Shown one piece after another: positions 22,201-30,419 of a stretch of 64,000 nt of DNA (within the stretch, counting starts at the first letter, position 1; the number at the start of each line of letters is the position of its first letter). The notes beneath the pieces were generated by a model. That model saw only the letters and a list, made by a program, of their open reading frames with translations. It did no database searches and was not told the DNA's origin. Source of the DNA: Gerris lacustris. Lineage: Eukaryota; Arthropoda; Insecta; Hemiptera; Gerridae. Position numbers and translations under genes: made by a program. The DNA lies in contig OX578284.1 of the NCBI GenBank assembly GCA_951217055.1, forward strand, positions 19,106,187-19,170,186. Direction: 5' to 3'.

Positions 22201-22291
22201 AAAATAAAAAGAATTTAGAAGATATTTGAAATAATATAGCCGGCTTTGGGACGGCTTCTTTTGAAACATTTTCATCTTTATCATTCACCAT
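16123..22291 (-). CDS. TMEM19: transmembrane protein 19 (DUF92 family), complete seven-exon gene
   Basis: Coding exons, in order of transcription: 22291-22126, 20503-20399, 20222-20085, 19491-19342, 18297-18193, 16936-16730, 16280-16123. All introns are GT..AG and the 1029 coding bases join into 342 residues plus stop, close to vertebrate TMEM19 (about 336). The start is the first true ATG of the frame. Diagnostic stretches: KKKSVSKSGA (exon 2), GGQRNWVQVLCNG and EIPIDFS (exon 4), GDTWASELG at residues 194-202 and RLITTWNRVPKG (exon 5), PQYPIIFLAGAAG and GSLIDSILGATIQ (exon 6), and DNNSVNLLST at 317-326. Hydrophobic segments recur throughout, as expected for a multi-pass membrane protein. DUF92 proteins include the plant phytyl-phosphate kinase VTE6 and bacterial homologues; the animal protein's reaction is not firmly established to my knowledge. 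Introns carry repeats but none disrupts an exon. Confidence 0.95.
16510..16705 (-). repeat. family B fragment in TMEM19 intron 6
   Basis: The run AATAAAATACGTGATAGGATG, GAGGAAGCTATGTGCC, ATTGGCAGACTATTTTTATT matches the reverse-oriented end of family B at 57815-57870. The upstream part (TAGCCCCAGATTAATTT) matches 57655. The fragment stops about 25 bp from the exon 6 donor. Confidence 0.7.
16730..16936 (-). CDS. TMEM19: TMEM19 coding exon 6
   Basis: Acceptor TTTTAG|GTGT, donor TCTG|GTAATT. It encodes VNGGVSMAG, a glycine-rich hydrophobic segment, the polar loop TDISESPPQYP and GSLIDSILGATIQFSG. A family B end lies only about 25 bp beyond the donor, inside intron 6. Confidence 0.94.
17125..17292. 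mobile_element. 168-bp hairpin MITE in TMEM19 intron 5
   Basis: Inverted arms of about 78 bp, roughly 90% identical, contain CAGCAAGAGAACA and TTCATGGAACTTACTCATGT (left) and their complements (right). The loop is only about 12 bp (CAGTTTTATACT). It would form a strong stem in the TMEM19 pre-mRNA. Confidence 0.85.
17540..17940 (-). repeat. family B copy in TMEM19 intron 5
   Basis: Reading the reverse strand, the copy shows the landmarks of 43740-44000 and 51770-52020: AATTTTTTATTAAAAA..AATAGCGACAC, GTTCACGTTTACG, GTTGTTCAACAAACTCGTCC and CATGTCTACCAAATTTCATC, then an unrelated tail. It has been cut down from the full 540-575 bp. Confidence 0.65.
17998..18123. mobile_element. AT-rich palindromic element related to 49762-50142
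   Basis: Contains GTTATTGGTAGTATTCATAC and then ATATCAAATTATAATTACTA, whose complement closes the palindrome at 18099-18122. The same pair of motifs occurs at 49770-49830. AAACCTAAA occurs on both sides (17989-17997 and 18124-18132) and may be a target-site duplication. Confidence 0.6.
18193..18297 (-). CDS. TMEM19: TMEM19 coding exon 5
   Basis: Acceptor TTCTTCAG|GAGC, donor AAAG|GTGAGC. It encodes AFACANGDTWASELG, the DUF92 signature with conserved Asp and Glu, then SKSNPRLITTWNRVPKG. It has no methionine and is recognisable only by family match and splice sites. 105 bp, frame-neutral. Confidence 0.94.
18790..19010 (+). repeat. dispersed repeat with (CAGA)n in TMEM19 intron 4
   Basis: Shares order and sequence with 7730-7850 (ATATTAAGTGTGAAA, GTTGTCACAAATGC, GATGCAC). 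It then continues into (ACAG)5 at 18951-18970 and a GTATTTCGTACAGAAACC end. Same-sense open frames through it are spurious. Confidence 0.6.
19342..19491 (-). CDS. TMEM19: TMEM19 coding exon 4
   Basis: Acceptor TTTTCAG|GTGG, donor CTTG|GTGAGG. It encodes GGQRNWVQVLCNG, then EIPIDFSRYFRASWISLGVL. This is the most conserved run of the protein and the strongest single evidence for orthology. The frame stays open past the donor, but the continuation does not match the family. Confidence 0.94.
20085..20222 (-). CDS. TMEM19: TMEM19 coding exon 3
   Basis: Acceptor TTTCAG|GTTT, donor GAGG|GTAATT. It encodes a hydrophobic segment (IFAFILTIANYLFLICLFTF) followed by VSSSKATKFKSKEKKKLEPD, the same hydrophobic-then-lysine-rich order as in vertebrate TMEM19. 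It has no methionine and is found only by following splice signals. Confidence 0.92.
20399..20503 (-). CDS. TMEM19: TMEM19 coding exon 2
   Basis: Acceptor TTTCAG|AGCC and donor AG|GTATTT. The encoded PVSPVRFLVSVLFPLL then KKKSVSKSGAV matches the second hydrophobic segment and basic loop of animal TMEM19. 105 bp, frame-neutral. Confidence 0.92.
20817..21095 (+). repeat. partial duplication with 26-27-bp tandem core in TMEM19 intron 1
   Basis: About 110 bp from TTTTATGGGCGGAGCCAACT to GGTGGACCCTGAACGAGACT is repeated after about 160 bp with a few differences. Between the two copies the unit GGGACCCTGGACGAGACTGT is tandemly repeated. This looks like a single duplication followed by expansion of its junction. 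Confidence 0.85.
21315..21540. mobile_element. TIR element of about 225 bp in TMEM19 intron 1
   Basis: TTTCCTAGATGCGACTCCAG and CGATAGATGCTGAGCAACAG at the left pair with the complement of CTGTTGCTGAGG..CTATCGCTGGAGTCGCG near the right. TTAAAGG-type sequence extends the symmetry outward on both sides. Inverted repeats are about 40 bp or longer. GC content exceeds that of the surroundings. No coding sequence. Confidence 0.7.
22126..22291 (-). CDS. TMEM19: TMEM19 coding exon 1
   Basis: Encodes residues 1-55 and the first base of codon 56. A charged N-terminus (MVNDKDENVSKEAV) precedes a hydrophobic helix around residues 24-49 (FFLFFFAFGLTVVLWFL). Donor is G|GTAATT. The first ATG lies at 22291; the frame is open upstream but has no earlier ATG. 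Confidence 0.92.
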
Positions 22292-23088
22292 TTTTAATAA
22301 ATTCTTATTATAATAAAACTTAATCAAAACTATGTACGAACACCAAAAATGGAAGGAATATTGTTCATAATATATATCACGGTACTAAAATTATACTAGG
22401 TAAGTAACATGAGACAAAAAATTGTTCAGTCAACACGATTAATATGCAAGAAGATAACAAAAAAGGAAAGATAGAACAATTCGTTCAGTAGTCTGCAATA
22501 ACAAAAAGGTATATGGTAGCACCTTATCTTTATCTCCCAAAAATTTTGTTTTTTATTTGAATTTTATACGATTTTAAAATTATATATAAATTTCCGTTTC
22601 CTATCAACTTTCTAACACTGACACACAAGAGATAAGATATCATGGTTGTTTTCTTTCCTTACTTTATTGTAATTTATCTAAATCAAGACCTATAATTTAT
22701 TTTTAAATGGATTAATTTTAATTATATTCTGTAGTCTACTTTGTTTTTATTTATTATTGTATTATATTTTTCTTTAGTTAGAACGCATGTAATAAAATAA
22801 AAAAAACCTATAATATTATAAACGCCGGGTAAAATTGTAAATCTTTGATTAACTCGTTTACTCTAACAATTGGTATTAGCTAAACTGGCAATTGAAACTT
22901 ACAAGTCACATAATTTTCCCGAGTGACGAGTGATTAGCTCATAGGACTAGCTTTGTTATTTTAAAATTTCTGGATTAGCTATATATTGTTATTGTTTGAG
23001 TGTTATTTCGTAAGCAAGTGAGCCTACTAATTAAATTTAATATCGTGCAAATTTGTTTTCTTGTAAAAACAATCTGTAAATCGTAGTA
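22292..23088. promoter_or_regulatory. probable bidirectional promoter between TMEM19 and the 110-aa gene
   Basis: The two start codons face away from each other across 797 bp. This interval must hold both 5' UTRs and most likely both core promoters. No recognisable repeat family has inserted here, in contrast to nearly every other kilobase. I cannot point to a TATA box or initiator with confidence because the sequence is too AT-rich for TATA matches to mean much. Confidence 0.5.
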
Positions 23089-23421
23089 ATGGATAGTGAA
23101 TCATCTATTAATCAAGTTCTGAAAGATTTCACCAGTTTCTCCCAACATCAATTGACTAAAATCAAGGAAAGTCGTGCTAAAAGCAGTCGATTAAGGCTTG
23201 AAATGTGCAAGATGATGTTAGAAGCCAGCTATCTTGTCGACCCCAGCTTGATGGCGGAGGTAAGTGCTGCTGAAGCGTCAGGTGAAACTGGAGATTCCTT
23301 ACTTCTTAGAACAAGAAACCAGTGGGATGAGGAATCTAATTTAAAACAAGCATTGCCTCGGAGAAAATCAGAGGATTACACTCAGATCATGAGAGAAATT
23401 GGTCTACTTCCTCAAGAATAA
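23089..23421 (+). CDS. unrecognised 110-residue single-exon protein
   Basis: I do not recognise the family. The frame runs from ATG to TAA without an intron, with balanced codon content that contrasts with the AT-driven spurious frames nearby. Residues about 17-50 (HQLTKIKESRAK then LRLEMCKMMLEASYLV) form an amphipathic, probably coiled helix. An acidic stretch with Ala, Glu and Ser follows at 55-75, and the C-terminus is DYTQIMREIGLLPQE. There is no signal peptide or membrane segment, so an intracellular, complex-forming protein is plausible. It is divergent from TMEM19 and is followed by AATAAA hexamers at 23480-23489, which supports a genuine, expressed gene. Confidence 0.75.
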   Translation: MDSESSINQVLKDFTSFSQHQLTKIKESRAKSSRLRLEMCKMMLEASYLVDPSLMAEVSAAEASGETGDSLLLRTRNQWDEESNLKQALPRRKSEDYTQIMREIGLLPQE

Positions 23422-23479
23422 TCATCTGACTATTGTTAAACTACCTAAATATTATAATTTATTTACCAAAAGTATGTTA

Positions 23480-23489
23480 AATAAATAAA
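23480..23489 (+). terminator. polyadenylation signals of the 110-aa gene
   Basis: Two overlapping AATAAA hexamers lie 59-68 bp after the TAA stop, a usual distance for a short 3' UTR. Confidence 0.55.
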
Positions 23490-23529
23490 AGATTGCATTC
23501 GATTACTATATGAGAAGTTGCATGAGTTA

Positions 23530-23889
23530 CTATGTTCCCATGAGTTTTCAAAACCGTTTTGAAAACTGTTTTGGATTCAAACCAAACGTGTTTTCATGAG
23601 GAGTTTCCAAAACAATTTTTACAATGATTTTGAAAACTATAAACTCCCAGAAAAGTTATTTGTTAAGTCAGGTTATAATATCACTGCTCATCTCATCATA
23701 CCTTCTGCGCAAGTCTCAATTCTGTTTTCAATTTAATACCCGTTTCCATGCTATTTTTTTCCAATCAGTTTCAATGCAAAACCAAAAATTTGCTGTTGTG
23801 ACTTTGAACTCAAAACGTTCGGCATTTCCATGAGATTTTGAACATCAAACCCGTTTTCAAAACGTTTTTGAACACTCCTGGAAACGTAG
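23530..23889. mobile_element. 360-bp MITE, TA target site
   Basis: Left end CTATGTTCCCATGAGTTTTC and right-end complement CTACGTTTCCAGGAGTGTTC are imperfect inverted repeats of about 45 bp. They continue into CAAAACCGTTTTGAAAAC and CAAAAACGTTTTGAAAAC. TA flanks both sides, as in Tc1/mariner-derived MITEs. It begins about 40 bp past the polyadenylation signal of the 110-aa gene. Confidence 0.75.
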
Positions 23890-23894
23890 TAATT

Positions 23895-25070
23895 GACAAT
23901 TTGAACTACTCAGGTTAGTGAAATGACATACCCAATTTAATTTTACAATATGGCATCATCTGCCAAGTTTTATGCTGTTATAATATAATATTTTGAATAT
24001 TTATGTAAAAATACGAGTTTTTTTTTCAAATAAAATGTAAAGTAATCCACATTCCTTGCCCCTTGCCCCATTATTTATATATCTTTAAGCATTTAGGCGA
24101 ATTATTTATTAGGATTTATTAAATAAATTTATAAAACTGATTCTTTTGAAATTACGCAATTGCACATGAAGCGAGCCGTATAGTAATAAATATGTATTGG
24201 AATATTGAAAAAAATAGATAATCACGAATCATGATGAGTTGATAAATAATTTTAATTTCAATTGAATTAAGAATATAAAAAATTAGTTTAATTTTATTTA
24301 GGTACACACCGCCTCATAAAATAAATATTGATTTGTATTTAAGAAAACCAAATAAAGAATAAGGTTTCTGCTATCAACATTTCGTTTCTACCGAAATTTT
24401 AAAGTTATATTTTATATTCATTGTGAATATACAACCTACAACTTAATGGTTAAAATTTACCTTTTTCTTATCAATAATCAATCGTAAATGCTATGCAATA
24501 TTTTAATGCACTAACGCAGTAACGCAGGTTTCGATTTCTCTTTATTTAGTGATCAGGTAACTCAATATCAACTAACGCATAAATACTAACAATAAACTAA
24601 TACGTTTTGTCTCATTGAGTTATATCCACTTCTACTAACATCATTTTCGTATATATATGATTTCGATTTTTATGTAATTGAATGAAATTTGTTATCGAAG
24701 GTTTATAACTATTAAATATTTCCTAATAAATTGATTGGAATAAATGGGAAATTAATTAAAATTATTAAACCTATCTTACTCGTCAAAGAGATAATTTATG
24801 TACAATGTAGCTTTGTTAAAAAAGATAATTTATGTACGAAATAGTTTGTTATAAAATATAATTTATCTTTAATATCTGTAACTTATAGCTTAATTAAAAA
24901 GATAAGTTATGCTCAATTAATATACCTTCCATTTGTTTGAAGTGTTTAAAGTTAATATACTATTATTATATTTTTTAAATAAAAACAAAGTTTTGTCTGT
25001 ACAGCATCAATTAGTTATAAATGCAAAATGTTTAGATACTTTTTTTCATGTCATACGTTTTGAAAACCAA
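23895..25070. other. gene-free, very AT-rich stretch
   Basis: No frame, RNA gene or repeat is supported. A loosely repeated phrase (AAAGATAATTTATGTAC) occurs twice near 24787 and 24821. Confidence 0.6.
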
Positions 25071-25076
25071 ATCCGG

Positions 25077-25425
25077 CCTGCACCAAGATGTCAAAACTTT
25101 AGGAGATGATACCCCACTTAAAAGGCAACCAAAAAGTATTATACAGGATGTTCTATACCCAGATGCCAATAATACTTTAGGAGGTGAGGAGGTGTACTAC
25201 ACCTAAACTAAATGGCAGCCAAAAAGTATTATACAGGATGTTCTAACCCAGATGCCAATACTTTAGGACTTTAGGAGATGAGGAAGTGTACTACACCTAT
25301 AAACCAAAGGGCAGCCAAAAAGTATTATACAGGATGTTCTAACCCAGATGCCAATACTTTAGGACTTTAGGAGATGAGGAAGTGTACTACACCTATAAAC
25401 CAAAGGGCAGCCAAAAAGTTGCTGT
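25077..25425 (+). repeat. tandem repeat, 90-96-bp unit, about 3.5 copies
   Basis: CCAAAAAGTATTATACAGGA starts units at 25129, 25219 and 25315 and partially at 25411. Each also has CCAGATGCCAATA, TTTAGGAGATGAGGA and GTGTACTACACCTA. The last two full units are nearly identical, implying recent expansion. The array abuts the palindrome that follows. Confidence 0.88.
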
Positions 25426-26055
25426 AGACTGAGTCTTTTTTTCGACCCGTTCTGGAGTTATAGTCTTAAATTGAGTACCTATTCAAAAAATCTTCTACTT
25501 TAACCTTAAAACCATTTTATTACTCAAAAACTATTATAGCTGGATCATTGTATGCGCCATTTTAAAGATCAGGTTTTTTCTATTTGAAAAAATGTTGTTT
25601 ATATTTCATAGATTCAATTTAGCCAGCTGCATAAGCCGTTTTAAAATGGGGAACTATTATATTTTTAAAATTTTGAGCTGTTATAGTTATAACTCAAAAA
25701 CCAAAAAGAGCGAATAATGTAAAAACTTTACACAAGCTCGCGCATTTAGGAAGCTTTAAAATTGTGTTTTATAATATAAAATATTCGTATTTTAAGTTAG
25801 CGAAGAATGAGTGAAATGAAAAACTGTACGCCTAAACTACTTTTGAGATACGGCTGAATAGAATCTATATCAAATATAAACAATTTTTTCTAACAGAAAA
25901 AAAGCTGATAAACATGGCGCAATACTAAAATGCTCCACTAATAATAGTTTTAGTGTAATAAAATGTTTTTAAAAATAAAGTTGAGGATTTTTTGAATACT
26001 CAATTTTTAGGCTGTAACTCCAGAACGGGTCGGAAAAAGCTGAAAAAATCTATCC
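25425..26055. mobile_element. foldback element of about 630 bp
   Basis: Left arm features TTTTTCGACCCGTTCTGGAG, TTGAGTA..TTCAAAAAATC and ACATTTTATTAC-like sequence. Their complements appear in the same nested order in the right arm (about 25850-26055), ending at AACTCCAGAACGGGTCGGAA. Arms are about 200 bp and moderately diverged. No open frame. Confidence 0.75.
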
Positions 26056-26429
26056 ATTTTTATATTACTGGTGTGTACATGTGTCGCGTGTTATAATAGG
26101 CTTTGTTTCATCGAAAAATATTGCGTTGAACCTCAGTTATTAAATAAAATATAAAATAGGTTTATTTATTATATTTATTTATTATTTATAATAAAAATCG
26201 GGGTTATTGATTTTTTTTTTAGTTAAATCTAATATGTTTTGGAAACTATATTTTTTCGTGTTTTTCAAACATGCATTGACATAGTGTACAAAATCAAAAC
26301 CAAATAACCAAAGTTATTTGGTTAAAAATTAGTTACAGAATTTGAATTTTAAAGTTAAAACGTTAAGTTTAAAACTTGAGTGAAGTTTAAAGTTAAATAA
26401 TAGCGTCTAAAATAAAAATATTAACTGGA

Positions 26430-27805
26430 TTTGGTACCACGTGTCCCATAAAAGGAAGCGGGTAATTGAATATTTATGTACGTATTTAGGTAATTAAATA
26501 TTTACGTACGACGCACATGGTTAAAGGTTTACGTAAGAAATTCTTTTTCGCATGTTCTTATATTTACAATTACTTTGATTTTTCCCTCCGCTGTAAGTCC
26601 CGCCTTTCGGACTTATCATTTTCGTGACAAGAAAGTGATAAGATCATGCCGAATCATGGTGCTAAAGAGAAAGAGATAGGCAATGGGCCACTTGTTGATA
26701 TTCGGAGATCTGACAGGTGGCGCAACAACTTACCGGCAGGTTTCAGAACTAAAATCATCCTGGGACCCCCCCACCCCCGCAACCCCCTCATTCAAGCTAT
26801 CCCGTGTTGGCAACTGGCAACGGAGCAACAGGATACTCCTTGGGTTCTTAGTTCTTGATTCAGTAACGCTCGAGCCTCCGAACTGTACGGAACTCCGGCC
26901 GGTTCTCATACCCCTCTTATACCATACATATCTCATCTGTTACCGATATCACCGGAAATATTTTAAGCAGACAACCGATTACAAATCATGGATGATTTAA
27001 AAGAAGACCGCTGTGCTATAAATTAGATAAAAAAATGTCATTCCTTTTATAATTAGTGAAGTGTTGTATATCAAGTGCCGCCGGTAAAGGTTTTTCTTTA
27101 TTTTTGTTGTTATTTTTTCCATGTGCACGCTGGATCCTGCAGTTTTGACCGTTACCTACACTACCTGCTATCTATAATCCTTTCTTTTCAACTTCAAGAT
27201 TTATTTTTTAAAACCAAAATCTTGCATCTTTACAAAAAAATAATAAACAATTTAAACTCAGCTTCTCATAATAAGAAAACAAGTAAAAGGTAACCCTTTT
27301 AATATATTATCAATTTAAAGCAAATCAATTCGTGAAACGAATCTACTTAAATTTTATCTTTACAATTTAGTTACTTGAATAAAAGTTGTAAACATAGTTT
27401 TCATGTAGGAGAAATTGAGTTTTGATTTAAATAAATTTCAATTTTAGCTAAAAGTAAATTCACTATTTACATTTTATCTATTGATAGTATATTTATAATT
27501 TATTAAAAAAAATACGTGACTTAAGCTCTTTTGTTTATTAACATTTTTATTATCTTATCAGTAATCGTGTATACGATTTAAATAACTTTTTTTTAATAAT
27601 GTTAATTTATTAAACATTATAATCGGTGTTTATATTCATTGTTACTGTGCCGGTGCTTTTTTTCTTTAATATTTCGTGCTGATTAAAGTGAAAACATAAG
27701 TGCTTATTTACAGCTAAATTCTTAATCGTTACTTAATCAAATGAACTGAATTGTTTTCTTAATATTTTGAACAACGTACATATTCAAAGGAATTTAAAAA
27801 ATTGA
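26430..27805. promoter_or_regulatory. upstream region of the putative peptidase gene, with a GC-richer block
   Basis: The block at about 26570-26960 is much less AT-rich than the sequence around it and includes a run of seven C at 26764-26770. Mutually overlapping frames on both strands there have no family resemblance, so I read it as non-coding, possibly a promoter or untranslated first exon about 0.85-1.2 kb ahead of the next start codon. The sequence from 27080 to 27805 is AT-rich and featureless. Confidence 0.3.
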
Positions 27806-28252
27806 ATGATGAATAAGTTAATCGCAACTGCTAAAGAACCTGAAGCAGGTGAACCTTGTTTACCTAAGAATAACACTAATAATTCTCGTAAATCAATGGA
27901 AGATTTGAATAGAACTAGAGATCAAGAAGAAGACACTAACAACTCGTCTGTACTTCTAACAGAGAAGAAAAGAAATGACACTAATAACTATCAGGTTACA
28001 AATCAAAGACCTGAAGGAAAGACAAGATTCGCAGGTCTAACTTTAACGTCGGGTGAATCCAAATTTGAGAGTTGGTGCAAAGATAAGACCGGGTATACGC
28101 GGTTCGGTCTTATTGTTCAAGCCGTACTTGTGTTCCTACTTCTTGTTTTTATGATAACTGTTGTGATAATGGCGTGTTTATGGCCGAGTATTCCTCATTC
28201 GTTCAACTACCCGCTGTGTAGAACTTCTGCATGTCTTCTTGCTTCTTCTCAG
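27806..28252 (+). CDS. first coding exon of a putative M13 (neprilysin/ECE-like) metallopeptidase
   Basis: Encodes 149 residues and ends at CTCAG|GTTAGT, an intron in phase 0. Residues 1-100 are polar, rich in Asn, Glu, Lys and Thr, as in a cytoplasmic tail. Residues 101-126 (LIVQAVLVFLLLVFMITVVI) are a single transmembrane helix. The segment after it contains LCRTSACLLASSQ. Type II topology followed by a C-x4-C pair and a helix start is the layout of M13 peptidases just before their catalytic ectodomain. The zinc motifs HExxH and ExxxD would lie in later exons, which I did not find in the window, so the family call rests on topology and the Cys segment alone. Another type II membrane protein remains possible. 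Two adjacent ATGs start the frame. Confidence 0.6.
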
Positions 28253-28690
28253 GTTAGTCAACATTTAAATGATATCTTCGTAAATTTATAAAATAATAAT
28301 TATTGGTAATCTATGTCTTTTGAGAGGAAGTTTTATTATTTTTTTGTTTTGCTTTCAACTTTACACATATAGGCTGAATTCATCATTACAATGTTAGTTC
28401 TCTTGTGAAAATTGACTTGAAGAATCTTTCATATTCGACCATAGAATAATTAGTGATTTTGCCTCGTACATTTTTGGTTCAGTTTTGTATAATTCTTCAC
28501 ATCGTCATGGTGCTTAATGTCCTTTAATATGCAACCAGTTGTGGGAGCGAAAAATGGGATATATTATATTCTTCGATAAATTATCTTCACCAGAACATAG
28601 ATTGTTTAAACTAGGCTAGATTACCTTAAGTTAAAACAAGATGTAGATGTTCTTCATGATAAATTTGTTTAGTGTATGGTAATCATTTGT
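28253..28690. other. start of the presumed first intron, nothing else seen
   Basis: Sequence after the GTTAGT donor is AT-rich with stops in all frames. The frame of the exon closes at 28291, as expected inside an intron. Confidence 0.5.
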
Positions 28691-28696
28691 AAGTAC

Positions 28697-28965
28697 ATAA
28701 TAGTCCAGGATATAGCGTGCCAAAAAGTGTCTGACTAACATCAAGCTAGAATTTTGTGTAGTTGTAAATCTTTTGGTGCCTTTTAAGAATATGTGATCGG
28801 CTAAATTCGCCTGCGTGACATAGCTTGGCAATAAGTATTTGAAAAAAACAAACCGGTGGAGAGCGGCCATGACCCGCCTTTTTTGGTGGACCAAAAATCA
28901 AGTTGATGGCAGTTAATCACTTAATAGTTGACCTCTTTGATATGGAGTAATATTTGACTAACTAA
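28697..28965 (+). mobile_element. partial copy of the 60731-61308 foldback element
   Basis: TAGTCCAGGATATAGCGTGC, GTGTCTGACTAACATCAAGC, TAAGAATATGTGATCGG, CCGGTGGAGAGCGGCCATGA and TCAAGTTGATGGCAG follow the left arm of the complete element at 60731. The right arm is absent. The frames it contains are not genes. Confidence 0.75.
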
Positions 28966-29459
28966 CTAACCTATTAGTTAGTTAGAGTTTCGTACGAATA
29001 TTTTAATTTCCCTTTCTTACTTAAATTGAGTCTGACTTGTAAACAAATAGGTTATCTGGATTGAAACTGTGAAATGCTTTTTTAAATGGGTTGTTGGCTG
29101 TCATTTTCTAATTGTTCGCATTTTGACGTTTCCCAGATATTAATACTACTGAAAAAAGGCTACAAGAGAACAAGAAGGTTGTCAGAATACAGTTCTATTC
29201 ACTGAACAGATCCATTGTATTATTATTAAAAACTAATATTGTTTTTACACCAAAAAGACAAGAGACACGGACTCGTGCCACCCTAGTGGGAAAGGTCTTG
29301 TCGCTTTTCTTCTGTCACATATCTTTTCGGTGTGACAGCTGCTTTTAAGTCACATTATGTATTGGTTTACTATTTAGAGTTACGCAGCCATAATAAATAA
29401 ATCTTCTTCAGCTTTATGTTGGGGTCGCATCTAAGGATGGATAAACTTTAAAATTATTA

Positions 29460-30410
29460 AGCCGTATCCACACCGGACGCGCATCCCTGTCTGCAATGTT
29501 TGCAAACGGTACCGCGCGCACGAACGAATGCTTGTTTGAGTTCGCGGGTGCTCTGGGTAGAGTCGGTACATCAAAGGATGTTTGCTGTTCGTGCGCGTTT
29601 GGTGTGGACGCTTTTTGAGCTAACTCCTTGAGCATTCGCAAACAGCCTGTGGTTTGACTTGGAAACCCGGGAAATGTATATTTTTTTCATTCGTATTATT
29701 TATGACTATAGCATCAAATAACTATATTATAATTAATATATATACTAATGAATAAATAGTGATTGAAACTAGAGATGAGTTTATGTAAATCCAATATTAA
29801 AAATAACCGGATTAAATAAATGAATATATATATATGACGTAAAAGTTCAAAAATGCGTCATACTATTTTTTAAAATAATTATATTGCTTCCAAGCTTATT
29901 ACTTAAGGCACAGGCCTATGGGCCTCCATAAGACGAAATATTTCATTGATATTTATCTTTTTTCCACCAAAAGAACAGATTTCAATTTTTATAATTTTTT
30001 TTTATGTTTTGGCGTTGTATTTTTGTAGAAATAATAATCTAAAATCAGGGATGATTGAGGAGAAACATTTTTTGACATCCAGACTCTTCATCTTCTTTTC
30101 TACTATCAATATTGCCATTTATTACTAACTCACCAATGATAATAAATAAGCCGGCGCGGCGCTTATTCCTCGTTTTGATTAGAACCATATTACTAAGTTA
30201 ATGCAAGTGAAATATAGTTTTATTTAGTACTTGATGATGTAGTGTATAAGAAAATAATGAAAAATAACTGGGAACAAGGACAAACGTTTGCAAACACCTG
30301 CTTGTCTAGAATGCGCGTCCGGTGTGGACGTCGTGTTTGCAGTTGTTTGCAAACGTTTGCAATCGTTTGCAAACCCTGTTTGCGAATGCGTGTTTGGTGT
30401 GTACGAGGCT
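29460..30410. mobile_element. 951-bp Harbinger-like non-autonomous element, TTA target duplication
   Basis: The left end begins AGCCGTATCCACACCGGACG and the right-end complement begins AGCCTCGTACACACCAAACA. TTA lies directly outside both ends (29457-29459 and 30411-30413). Subterminal regions carry repeated TTTGCAAACG and GCGCGTTTGGTGTGGACG motifs in both orientations, possibly transposase binding sites. The interior is AT-rich without a transposase. A 3-bp TTA duplication points to PIF/Harbinger. Confidence 0.72.
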
Positions 30411-30419
30411 TTACAGACG

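Noticed and set aside
26646..27000. Overlapping frames on both strands in the GC-richer block
   Set aside because: Three mutually overlapping frames of similar length are what low stop density in GC-richer DNA produces. There is no family resemblance or splice context.
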